Shown here: piece by piece, positions 1 to 6,104 of the stretch
How positions within the stretch are numbered: the stretch's first letter is position 1
Layout of the letters: each line of letters opens with the position of its first letter
Source: an uncultured Arcobacter sp.
Lineage (GTDB): Bacteria > Campylobacterota > Campylobacteria > Campylobacterales > Arcobacteraceae
DNA: 10,527 nt
Direction: 5' to 3'
NCBI GenBank assembly: GCA_913054415.1
Contig: CAJXII010000042.1
Span: 1 to 10,527 of the forward strand
Position numbers and translations under genes: made by a program
Notes under the pieces: generated by a model
The model's database searches: none
Told to the model about the DNA's origin: nothing
The model's input: the letters and a program-made list of their open reading frames with translations, nothing else

Positions 1-13
1 TTTTAATTTTCAT
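1..13 (-). CDS. Possible start of the next gene, cut by the window edge
   Basis: Reading leftward after cobS, an ATG at position 13 opens a frame (M-K-I-K) that runs out of the window. An AGG lies nine bases before it, and a TATAAT hexamer lies about 33 bases upstream at 46-51. In cobalamin clusters the gene after cobS is often the alpha-ribazole-phosphate phosphatase CobC, whose N-terminus commonly begins M-K-I/L followed by an R-H motif. Only four codons are visible, so the product cannot be identified. It may also be a chance ATG in AT-rich DNA. Confidence 0.25.
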
Positions 14-45
14 ATATTAGAGCCTATTGTTAATATTATTTCGTT

Positions 46-51
46 ATTATA
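46..51 (-). promoter_or_regulatory. Candidate -10 element downstream of cobS
   Basis: A perfect TATAAT on the minus strand lies between the cobS stop and the ATG at position 13. It could start a separate transcript for the gene running off the left edge. No clear -35 is visible, as is usual for Campylobacterota promoters. In DNA this AT-rich a chance match is quite possible. Confidence 0.25.
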
Positions 52-71
52 ACATAATTTTATTAAAATTA

Positions 72-764
72 CTAATAGCTTAAAATAAATATAGCAATAT
101 TAAGATAGATAATCTCTTGTAGTTCTATACTAAATCCTAGTGTATCGCCATTGAGGAAGCCTAATCTTTTTTGAAGTTTTTCTAAGATTATTCTAGTGAA
201 AAAATATATTGGAAAAAAAATTATTTTATATTGTGCTTTGAGTTGATATGAATTTTTCAAGGAATTAATAAATGTGCTATCTTTGTGATAATCAAAATCT
301 AAAGCAAACAATACAGAGTATCTACTAAAAATAAAAGCTATAAAAATAGCTAAAAAGTGATGATAATATAATAAAAACCCAATAGCTATAATTTTAAGCA
401 ATATAAAACAAAATACACCAATAGCACCGATAGATCCTATTTGTGGCTCTTTTATGATTTGATAAATATCTTTGTTGCTATAAGAAGCAAAAATCGCATC
501 TATTGTATCAGCTACTGCTTCAAGATGTAAAAAACCATATAAAAAAGGGTATAGTATAGCAACTAAAATAGATTTATATAATATTGGCATAGGAATAAAT
601 AAGAATAGTAATATAACAATAAGTGCTAAAATAGATCCCACAATAGGTAGTGAAAATAAAACACCACGATAAAACTCTTTATTTGCTTCAAAATATGGAA
701 CTTTGATGGGCAAAACAGTAAAATATGATATACCATATTTGATCCCATTGATTATATTTTGCAT
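72..764 (-). CDS. cobS: Adenosylcobinamide-GDP ribazoletransferase (cobalamin synthase)
   Basis: CobS is the integral membrane enzyme that joins AdoCbi-GDP to alpha-ribazole (phosphate) in the last assembly step of cobalamin. The 230-residue protein is hydrophobic throughout, with several membrane segments (about 38-58, 62-80, 112-134, 137-155 and 217-229). Family motifs are present in order: HLEAVADTIDA at 80-90 (usual form HLDGLADTxDA), IKEPQIGSIGAIG at about 105-117 (usual MKDpxxGxxG), and LGFLNGDTLG with a following E at 201-214 (usual TGDxLGxxxE). The usual Asp of H-L-D-G is Glu82 here. The length is slightly below the common 240-270. Its ATG shares one base with the cobU stop (TAATG), so the two genes are probably translationally coupled. 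The assignment is secure; whether the Glu is a lineage feature was not tested. Confidence 0.93.
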   Translation of the reverse strand: MQNIINGIKYGISYFTVLPIKVPYFEANKEFYRGVLFSLPIVGSILALIVILLFLFIPMPILYKSILVAILYPFLYGFLHLEAVADTIDAIFASYSNKDIYQIIKEPQIGSIGAIGVFCFILLKIIAIGFLLYYHHFLAIFIAFIFSRYSVLFALDFDYHKDSTFINSLKNSYQLKAQYKIIFFPIYFFTRIILEKLQKRLGFLNGDTLGFSIELQEIIYLNIAIFILSY

Positions 765-1255
765 TATTTTAATCTTACTTTTAAGCCAAATTTTACTTCA
801 TACACTTCATTTGATATAGAGGCTATTTTTTGCCCTATCATTCCTGTATAATCCACAAATTTTCTACTTATTTGATCTATTGGTATTACACCACTATTAA
901 CATCATTTAATACAAATACAATATCACTATTTTTAGTAGCTAAAATATCAATAGTATCTAAGAAAAACTCTATTGGTTTATCTATATTATTTAGTATCCA
1001 CATAGAGATACAATCTATAAGATAGTTATTGTTTGGCTTGATTATATCTTGTAAATTGGTAGTTTCTTCAATAGTGATAAATTTATCGCCTCTTTGAAGA
1101 TGATGATTTTTGATTTTTTGTTTCATCTGATCATCATCGAAGCTATTATCGTAAGTTGCTATATAATATGGCTTTTGTGTTGATATATTTAAAATATGAT
1201 CCTCAGCTAATTTGGATTTACCAGATTTTTGTCCACCAAAATATAATATTTTCAT
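764..1255 (-). CDS. cobU: Bifunctional adenosylcobinamide kinase / adenosylcobinamide-phosphate guanylyltransferase
   Basis: CobU/CobP phosphorylates adenosylcobinamide and transfers GMP from GTP to give AdoCbi-GDP, the activated corrin half used by CobS. The 163-residue protein has an N-terminal P-loop GGQKSGKS at 7-14. The motif H51-H52-L-Q-R55 carries the histidine region that in the family forms the guanylylated intermediate. Further matches are LIDCISMW at 79-86 (family LvDCLTLW), a VNSGVIP segment (family NEVGxGIVP), and an R-K-F-V-D-Y-T-G-M-I-G-Q-K-I-A segment matching RxFrDxxGxxNQxiA. The protein is a little shorter than typical (about 170-185) but all motifs are present. Its ATG directly follows the cobT TAG with no spacer, and a GAGAG sequence inside the end of cobT may serve as ribosome binding site. 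This arrangement places cobT, cobU and cobS on one transcript. Confidence 0.93.
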   Translation of the reverse strand: MKILYFGGQKSGKSKLAEDHILNISTQKPYYIATYDNSFDDDQMKQKIKNHHLQRGDKFITIEETTNLQDIIKPNNNYLIDCISMWILNNIDKPIEFFLDTIDILATKNSDIVFVLNDVNSGVIPIDQISRKFVDYTGMIGQKIASISNEVYEVKFGLKVRLK

Positions 1256-2314
1256 CTAAAGTAGAAAACTCTCTACTTGTTTTGTGATTTGCTCTGTTGT
1301 AAGACCATTTAACATCCCATATACCAAAGCAGCACCAGCACCAACTCCCTCTTTTGCTTCACCTTCATCATAAAGTTTTAAAGCTGGATGATTTGATGAA
1401 TCAAATGAAAAATCACTATTGTAACTATTGATATTAAAATCTAATAACTCAAGTAATCCTTTAATATCACTGTTTTGATCTTTGACTACCCATAATGTTG
1501 TAGCTAAAGCAAGATTTGATGTATTAAGTTCCCCTTGCATAACTTCTAAAATCTTATTGACTATTAACAATACAGAAGCCATCTGAGTTCCACCAGCTAA
1601 AATAAGTGGGATTTTATTATTTAGACCCAAAATAAATCCAGCTACGAAAATTTGCATATTATCACTTACTTTTGATAATATAGCAAAAAGGTCATCCTCT
1701 TTTGTAATATTTTGAAGTGCTTTTTGTATAGTTGTTTCCCTTATATTATTTGGAACATCTTTAAAGCTACTAGAGAATTTATCTTTACAATCATATCCTA
1801 AAGCAACAGCAGTAGCAGTAGCAGTTGTAGTTCCACTTGGCACAGATTCACCTAAAATAATATAATCATCACTACATTGATAATCTTGCCCAAATTTTAG
1901 ACCTTTTTGAAATATAGCATTTGCATCTATATTAGCACCTTTGTCTATAGAATCACTAGGTTTTATACTAAAATTATATATTTTAAAATAATCAACTTTT
2001 GGTTCTACTTCTAATCCTAGATTTAATAATTGGATATTTTTAAATGGATGTAAAAGATGAACTGCACGAGTTATAAGTGCTGGAGTTGGCACACCTTTTG
2101 GAGTTTCTGCTATATTTACCAAGCTTCTTACTGTCCCTGTAGTAACAAATTCACTATCTAGTGTAGGAGTTAGATGTATCATACCAGGTATTCCAGCTTG
2201 AGTAATCCCTTCTATTTCATAAGTTTTTGTATTTGATAAAGCTAATATAAAAGTAGCACTCTTACCTCTTAGATTTTCTATAAAATCTACATCACCTGTG
2301 ATATTTTCTAACAT
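1256..2314 (-). CDS. cobT: Nicotinate mononucleotide-dependent phosphoribosyltransferase, archaeal/cyanobacterial CobT class (UPF0284/TIGR00303)
   Basis: The protein is expected to activate the lower base of cobalamin by moving phosphoribose from nicotinate mononucleotide to the base, giving the alpha-ribotide used by CobS. The 352 residues match the divergent class known from methanogens and cyanobacteria rather than the classical enterobacterial CobT. The signature GITQAGIPGMIHLTPTLD is at 36-53 with EFVTTG following, GESVPSGTTTATATA at 155-169, GGTQMASVL at 241-249, and the C-terminal KEGVGAGAAL at 321-330. Glu322 sits where classical CobT has its catalytic Glu (LGEGTGAAL). The start is well supported: AAAAGGAT lies six bases before the ATG, and a TATAAT is about 24 bases upstream. 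It is the first gene of the cobT-cobU-cobS run. Base specificity cannot be read from the sequence. Confidence 0.88.
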   Translation of the reverse strand: MLENITGDVDFIENLRGKSATFILALSNTKTYEIEGITQAGIPGMIHLTPTLDSEFVTTGTVRSLVNIAETPKGVPTPALITRAVHLLHPFKNIQLLNLGLEVEPKVDYFKIYNFSIKPSDSIDKGANIDANAIFQKGLKFGQDYQCSDDYIILGESVPSGTTTATATAVALGYDCKDKFSSSFKDVPNNIRETTIQKALQNITKEDDLFAILSKVSDNMQIFVAGFILGLNNKIPLILAGGTQMASVLLIVNKILEVMQGELNTSNLALATTLWVVKDQNSDIKGLLELLDFNINSYNSDFSFDSSNHPALKLYDEGEAKEGVGAGAALVYGMLNGLTTEQITKQVESFLL

Positions 2315-2338
2315 AACTATCCTTTTTAATTTTTTCGT

Positions 2339-2344
2339 ATTATA
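2339..2344 (-). promoter_or_regulatory. Candidate -10 element for cobT-cobU-cobS
   Basis: A perfect TATAAT followed by ACG lies 24 bases before the cobT ATG on the minus strand, in the 107-base gap after yoeB. It is preceded by a TA-rich tract, as in many Campylobacterota sigma-70 promoters that lack a clear -35. The rest of the gap (2315-2421) holds no gene, no cobalamin riboswitch and no convincing terminator. Only a 5-bp TAAAC/GTTTA hairpin is seen at 2381-2394. Confidence 0.45.
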
Positions 2345-2421
2345 TATAAATTTATATAAAAAGATAGTATTAATATATTTTAAACTATTGTTTAGTTGAG
2401 CAAAATACTCTTTTGTATATT

Positions 2422-2676
2422 CTAATAATGATATCTACATTGTGCAATTAAAATTGAATTATCAGTAACTTTATAAACCAATCTATGCTCTAGAGTAATT
2501 CGTCTTGACCAATAACCACTCCAATTGTATTTTAAAGGCTCTGGTTCACCTATACCTTTAAATGGTTCTCTTTTTATCTCTTTGATTAAAAGATTTATCC
2601 GTTTCAATATTTTTTTATCATTTTGTTGCCAGTAAATATAGTCCTCCCAAGCATTGGTAGCAAAAACTAAATTCAT
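2422..2676 (-). CDS. yoeB: YoeB/Txe-family toxin, ribosome-dependent mRNA endonuclease
   Basis: YoeB toxins bind the ribosome and cut mRNA in the A site when the partner antitoxin is degraded. The protein is 84 residues, the same length as E. coli YoeB, and aligns by eye without gaps: WEDYIYWQ at 10-17, DKKILKRIN at 20-28, PFKGIGEPEPLK at 38-49, SGYWSRRI at 53-60, EHRLVY at 63-68, and the terminal CRYHY at 80-84. The catalytic and substrate-binding residues known from E. coli YoeB are all in place (Glu46, Arg65, His83, Tyr84), so the toxin looks active. Its ATG overlaps the antitoxin stop by four bases (ATGA), the usual coupling that keeps antitoxin in excess. It is the last gene before the gap leading to cobT. 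Confidence 0.95.
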   Translation of the reverse strand: MNLVFATNAWEDYIYWQQNDKKILKRINLLIKEIKREPFKGIGEPEPLKYNWSGYWSRRITLEHRLVYKVTDNSILIAQCRYHY

Positions 2677-2927
2677 TTTTCAATTAACTTTTTTGTAGTT
2701 CCAAGTCCAGCTTCAAGTTCAGCTATTGCACTATTGATTCTATTTGCATTGTTTGCACTTTGCATCAGATATGAAGTTTCTTGTATAGATTGATAATCTT
2801 TAAGTGACATCATTACAACTGGTTCTTTATTTTGTCTAGTAATAGTCATAGGTGTATGATTATCGACAACAATATCCATAGTAGATGCCAAATTTTGTCT
2901 TGCATACGAAAATGTTTGTGTTCGCAT
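2673..2927 (-). CDS. yefM: YefM/Axe (Phd-family) antitoxin and autorepressor
   Basis: YefM neutralises YoeB and, through its N-terminal DNA-binding half, represses its own operon. The 84 residues begin MRTQTFSYARQNLASTM, matching the YefM N-terminus (MRTxSYSEARQNLxxTM). ITRQNKEPVVMMSLKDYQSIQET at about 29-51 is the Phd/YefM core with the typical ITRQN and SLxxYxSLxET elements. The C-terminal part (about 55-84, ending TTKKLIEK) is charged and corresponds to the flexible toxin-binding tail. An AAGGA ribosome binding site lies five bases before the ATG. The promoter region carries a TGTACA-centred palindrome, the core of known YefM operators. The gene overlaps yoeB by four bases and is separated by 61 bases from the HD-domain gene upstream. 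Confidence 0.93.
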   Translation of the reverse strand: MRTQTFSYARQNLASTMDIVVDNHTPMTITRQNKEPVVMMSLKDYQSIQETSYLMQSANNANRINSAIAELEAGLGTTKKLIEK

Positions 2928-2942
2928 AATAATCCTTATTTA

Positions 2943-2960
2943 AATATATGTACAAATATT
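2943..2960 (-). promoter_or_regulatory. Palindromic operator with TGTACA core upstream of yefM-yoeB
   Basis: An 18-base palindrome with one mismatched pair is centred on TGTACA (2949-2954), with arms AATAT and AAATATT-type sequence on either side. TGTACA is the known core of the YefM-YoeB operator in E. coli. The site sits 16 bases before the yefM ATG and covers the best -10-like hexamer on that strand (TATATT, 2948 down to 2943). Binding would therefore block the promoter, fitting autoregulation. Confidence 0.6.
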
Positions 2961-2982
2961 AATGCATATATCATTAATATTT
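2954..2982. repeat. Perfect 11-bp inverted repeat between the HD gene and yefM
   Basis: The arms AAATATTAATG (2954-2964) and CATTAATATTT (2972-2982) are exact inverted copies around a 7-base spacer CATATAT. The repeat overlaps the edge of the TGTACA palindrome. As RNA it would form an AU-only stem with no run of U after it on the minus strand, so it is a poor terminator. A second operator site for the toxin-antitoxin complex, or a binding site for another regulator, is more likely. Confidence 0.5.
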
Positions 2983-2988
2983 ACTTAA

Positions 2989-3444
2989 TTATTGTTTTCC
3001 ATAATCATCATAGATTAAAAATTTTTCAAGATCTTTGATAAAATCTTTATCTAAAGTTGCCCACGACTTTTCAAGTCTTGCTAATCTTTTAGTTAGCCCT
3101 TTTCGTTTTGAGTTTTTTATATCCCTTATGATATAGTGGTATCTAATTAGATTTTTTGTCCATTGACTTAGAAAAAACCAATTTTTCACAATCTCATAGC
3201 TTTTCTCTTCATGATCTGTAAAAGAGTATTCACCTACGAGTATATCCTCCTCATCTTGATAAGCAACAAAAGGTTTACCGATATCGTGCAAAATAGCAAC
3301 AGCGATATATTTATAATCTTTTGCTTTTAAAACACCATATAAAACTTTTAGAGTATGTCCCAAGACTCCGTGTTTATGCCATTTGTTTTGCTTAAAAAGT
3401 AAAGTGATCCAAAACACTTTACAAAAGATACTATTTTTGGTCAT
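2989..3444 (-). CDS. Small HD-domain metal-dependent phosphohydrolase-like protein
   Basis: The 151-residue protein carries an HD-superfamily signature. A first histidine is in HGVLGHTLKVL (His30), the HD doublet is in ILHDIGKP (His53-Asp54), and a further histidine is in FTDHEEKS (His78), with a possible last acidic residue near the C-terminus. These residues bind the metal pair or single metal in HD phosphohydrolases, including tRNA nucleotidyltransferase HD parts and nucleotidases. There is no signal peptide or membrane segment, so it is probably cytosolic. Its ATG overlaps the cbiB stop by four bases (ATGA), which ties its expression to the cobalamin genes. A role as phosphatase in that pathway, for example on alpha-ribazole phosphate, is only an inference. 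A nucleotide or housekeeping role unrelated to B12 is equally possible. Confidence 0.75.
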   Translation of the reverse strand: MTKNSIFCKVFWITLLFKQNKWHKHGVLGHTLKVLYGVLKAKDYKYIAVAILHDIGKPFVAYQDEEDILVGEYSFTDHEEKSYEIVKNWFFLSQWTKNLIRYHYIIRDIKNSKRKGLTKRLARLEKSWATLDKDFIKDLEKFLIYDDYGKQ

Positions 3445-4313
3445 ATAAAAAATCCTAGACTTAAAATTGATATAATCAATATATCAAATCGTCGCTTAAA
3501 TTGTAATGCTTGAAAAATATCAGTAGTTGTAATATCTTTTCTTCCCTCTCCAAAATATGGTTTATTCTCAATTTTACCAAAATATGAAGTATCTCCACCC
3601 AAGCTAATATTCAATACCAATGCCATAGCTGATATTGGATAACCAGCATTGATAGATTTATGTTTTTTACCATAATAAAAACTTTTTTTTATCGCTTTTA
3701 GGTCAAGATATAAGATGCATATCAAAATAGTAGTGATTCTAGCTGGTATGAAATTGGCTATATCATCAACTCTAGCAGAGAATTTACCAAACTTTTCATA
3801 TCTGTTATTTCTATACCCCACCATAGAATCAAGTGTGTTTATAGCTTTGTATATAAATAATCCATACAATCCAAAGATCAAAAGATAAAATATAGGAGCG
3901 ATTACGGCATCACTTAGATTTTCAGCATAGGTTTCAATAGCTGCTTTATTTATATCGCTTTGTGATAGATTTTGTGTATCTCTACTTACTAGATATTTTA
4001 TATTTTGTGGATTTAAAATAATATCATTTACACTTTGATATAACATCTTTGAGGCTATCCCTGTAGATGCAATCAAACCCAACATATAATCATTTGAGAT
4101 AAAACTTAGTAAAATATATACTAAAGTAAAAACTATTGTTATAAGTGATATAGTTAAATATATACCATTTTTAATATTGTTTTGGTAAAAATGTTTCTCA
4201 AACCATTTGATATAATCTCCCATAAAAACTACAGGATGTTTGATATATTTAAATTCAGCAAAAATCATATCGGTTAAATATGCTATAAATGTGATTTTAG
4301 TATTTAATATCAT
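3441..4313 (-). CDS. cbiB: Adenosylcobinamide-phosphate synthase
   Basis: CbiB (CobD in the Pseudomonas nomenclature) is a membrane protein that amidates adenosylcobyric acid with aminopropanol phosphate to give adenosylcobinamide phosphate. The 290 residues contain the family motifs in order: HPVVFMG at 26-32, LVSRDT at 108-113, IETYAENLSDAVIAPIFY at 126-143, YKAINTLDSMVGYR at 155-168, SARVDDIANFIPAR at 179-192, KSINAGYP at 219-226 (usual KSPNAGxP), and a late LGGxxxYFG segment. Membrane segments are visible at about 51-71, 137-153, 190-205 and at the C-terminus. The length is slightly short of the usual 310-330. The start overlaps the end of the decarboxylase gene by 17 bases, consistent with one coupled unit whose product chain feeds CbiB directly. 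Confidence 0.93.
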   Translation of the reverse strand: MILNTKITFIAYLTDMIFAEFKYIKHPVVFMGDYIKWFEKHFYQNNIKNGIYLTISLITIVFTLVYILLSFISNDYMLGLIASTGIASKMLYQSVNDIILNPQNIKYLVSRDTQNLSQSDINKAAIETYAENLSDAVIAPIFYLLIFGLYGLFIYKAINTLDSMVGYRNNRYEKFGKFSARVDDIANFIPARITTILICILYLDLKAIKKSFYYGKKHKSINAGYPISAMALVLNISLGGDTSYFGKIENKPYFGEGRKDITTTDIFQALQFKRRFDILIISILSLGFFI

Positions 4314-5316
4314 ATATCGCTTCTATAAATCTTTGAATAGATTTTTTATCTTTGATAGCAACTCTTATAAATCTATTATCTAAAGTATCAAAATTAAAAC
4401 AATCTCTTACCATAATCTTATATGGTTGAAGTTTTTTTTGTAAAACATCAGCACTAATATTTTTTAATTTTATCATAACAAAATTTGCATCACTTGGATA
4501 TATTTTTTTTATAATTGGTAAATTTTGTATATGTTTAATAAGATATTTTTTATTACTTCTAGTTTGTTTATAGCTATTTTTTAAAAATTGTTTATCTTTA
4601 ATAGCCTCTTGTATATAAGTTATATCATAACTTGATAATATCCATTGAGGTTGAGTTTGTTTTAGTTTTTTAATATTAGTTTTATTTGATATTATAGCTG
4701 CTACTCTTACTCCAGCACAACTATATATTTTAGTCATAGATTTTATAATATATAATTTTTTGTAGGATTTTATAAATTTAATCATACTAGGTTTATTACT
4801 AAATTCTAAAAATGATTCATCTATAATAACTGTAGCATCTGCTTTTTGCCATATTTTAAATAGTTTGTCTAGTTTATAGTATTTCCCATCAGGAGTAGAT
4901 GGATTTACAAATATTACTAATGAGTTGTGAGGTATATTTTGGTATATATTATCAAATCTATTTATAGTGTGTATAGTGTAACCAAACACATTTGCTGCTT
5001 TTTTATACTCTAAATAAGCTGGTGAATATATAGCACAAGTTGTTATTGTTGATTTTAAAGATGTAAAAAGTGAAAATATACCACTACTTGCTCCATTTGA
5101 TAATATTAAATTGGATCGTTTAATACCATAAAATTTTGATAATTTTTTATAAAAATCTGTGTAGTTTTTGTAAAAAGAGATATTTGTATCATCTATATTA
5201 ATAGATATATTTGGTTTTAAAAAATTTATATTAGATGAGAGGTCTATAATATTTTTGGGTTTAGTGTTGATAAGTTTAGCAAAGCTTTCTATATCGCCTC
5301 CATGTGTGAAATTCAT
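4297..5316 (-). CDS. cobD: PLP-dependent L-threonine-O-3-phosphate decarboxylase (CobD/CobC type)
   Basis: The enzyme decarboxylates L-threonine phosphate to (R)-1-amino-2-propanol phosphate, the linker that CbiB attaches. The 339-residue protein is an aminotransferase-fold enzyme related to histidinol-phosphate aminotransferase. The N-terminal THGGD at 4-8 is the HGG element typical of CobD. NPSTPDG at 138-144 and IIDESF at 164-169 hold the Asn and Asp that contact PLP. KSMTKIY at 192-198 contains the probable Schiff-base Lys196, followed by GVR at 202-204 with a phosphate-binding Arg. The C-terminal FIRVAI at about 317-322 carries the carboxylate-binding Arg region. Its ATG overlaps the kinase stop by four bases (ATGA), and it overlaps cbiB at the other end. 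The gene order kinase-decarboxylase-CbiB follows the expected reaction order. Histidinol-phosphate aminotransferase is the main alternative, made unlikely by the HGG start and the neighbours. Confidence 0.88.
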   Translation of the reverse strand: MNFTHGGDIESFAKLINTKPKNIIDLSSNINFLKPNISINIDDTNISFYKNYTDFYKKLSKFYGIKRSNLILSNGASSGIFSLFTSLKSTITTCAIYSPAYLEYKKAANVFGYTIHTINRFDNIYQNIPHNSLVIFVNPSTPDGKYYKLDKLFKIWQKADATVIIDESFLEFSNKPSMIKFIKSYKKLYIIKSMTKIYSCAGVRVAAIISNKTNIKKLKQTQPQWILSSYDITYIQEAIKDKQFLKNSYKQTRSNKKYLIKHIQNLPIIKKIYPSDANFVMIKLKNISADVLQKKLQPYKIMVRDCFNFDTLDNRFIRVAIKDKKSIQRFIEAIYDIKY

Positions 5317-6095
5317 AAATTTTCTAACCTTTTTAGTAATATTTTATAATCTCTATTATCAAGATATCTAGTGGTGGCATAATATACCAAAGCATATTTT
5401 ATATACTCTTTAAAAAGTTTAAATTTTATTTTTAAGCCGTAAGTTTTTAGTAACAATTTGGTTTTTTTCTTATTTAGTTTTATTTTATCAAAACACCAAG
5501 AGATAGTAACAACTGCTAGATCAAATATAAAATCTGAATTGTTAGCTTCACTAAAATCAAAAACACCACTTAAAATATCATTTTTAAATTTTACATTATC
5601 ACAAAATAGATCACCGTGAATAATACCGTCGTTGTGAAGTTTTATATCTAGCTGTTTCCAATGTTTTAGTAACTGCTTAGATGATGTTTTTTTTATAAGT
5701 TTATTAAGTTGTTTTTTTGTAAATAATCTTTTATTCGAGATAGTTTTATTTTGTGTAAGATGATGAAATTGTCTTAAAAATTTTGCTATTTGTTTGATAT
5801 GGTTTTTTTGTGGGTTTATAATACTTTTACCCTTGATTTGTGTGTAGATAATAGCTTGTTTGTTTTTGATTTTAAATATATCTTTTATTTGGGTAGTTTT
5901 TAGATTTTTTATTAGTTTTAAAAGATATTGTTCATTGGTAATAGTTTGTGTGTTTTGATTATCAAATATTTTAAGCACATATTTTTTCCCCAATAGATAA
6001 ACTGTATCACTTACACCATCTTTAGTAGCTATTAAGTTATATTTTTGATATTTTGTTGGTATATCTTTTTTTTGAATATATATTTTTACACCCAT
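5313..6095 (-). CDS. ThrB2/APH-family small-molecule kinase, candidate L-threonine kinase for cobalamin
   Basis: The 260-residue protein has the aminoglycoside-phosphotransferase/homoserine-kinase (ThrB2) fold: YVLKIF with Lys42, IIHGDLFCDNVKF with His160, Asp162 and Asn167, and SGVFDFSEAN with metal-binding Asp180. DLAVVTISWCFD follows. This block closely resembles homoserine kinase type II (HxDLFxDNVxF, SGxIDFxxAxN, DxAixxxxWCF). The protein is shorter than the usual ThrB2 (about 315). It sits directly before the threonine-phosphate decarboxylase, with a 4-base overlap. No PduX/BluE-type GHMP threonine kinase is in the window, so phosphorylation of threonine for CobD is a reasoned guess. 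Homoserine or another alcohol is the alternative. The ATG at 6095 is preferred over the upstream GTG at 6125 because AGGA lies five bases before it and the GTG frame would run into lnt. Antibiotic resistance is unlikely given the context. Confidence 0.78.
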   Translation of the reverse strand: MGVKIYIQKKDIPTKYQKYNLIATKDGVSDTVYLLGKKYVLKIFDNQNTQTITNEQYLLKLIKNLKTTQIKDIFKIKNKQAIIYTQIKGKSIINPQKNHIKQIAKFLRQFHHLTQNKTISNKRLFTKKQLNKLIKKTSSKQLLKHWKQLDIKLHNDGIIHGDLFCDNVKFKNDILSGVFDFSEANNSDFIFDLAVVTISWCFDKIKLNKKKTKLLLKTYGLKIKFKLFKEYIKYALVYYATTRYLDNRDYKILLKRLENL

Positions 6096-6100
6096 AGTTA

Positions 6101-6104
6101 TCCT
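6101..6104 (-). promoter_or_regulatory. Ribosome binding site that fixes the kinase start
   Basis: AGGA lies five bases before the ATG at 6095. The lnt TAG stop (6105-6103) is embedded in it (TAGGAT), so ribosomes ending lnt are delivered onto the kinase start. This favours the ATG over the in-frame GTG thirty bases upstream, which lies inside lnt. Confidence 0.65.

Noticed and set aside
2381..2394. Hairpin TAAAC-TATT-GTTTA as a terminator after yoeB
   Set aside because: The stem is only 5 bp and AT-rich, with no run of U on the minus strand; too weak to call.
2315..2421. Cobalamin riboswitch before cobT
   Set aside because: The gap is only 107 bases and almost purely A/T; no B12-box-like conserved core or folded GC-containing structure could be seen.
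2832..3038. Open reading frame of 68 codons on the plus strand
   Set aside because: It lies antisense to yefM and the end of the HD gene, both of which are clear families, and crosses the operator; its product shows no recognisable motif or ribosome binding site.
4297..5316. Histidinol-phosphate aminotransferase
   Set aside because: The N-terminal HGG element and the position between a kinase and cbiB favour threonine-phosphate decarboxylase.
5313..6095. Aminoglycoside resistance phosphotransferase
   Set aside because: The fold is shared, but the motifs are closer to homoserine kinase II and the gene is locked into the cobalamin operon.
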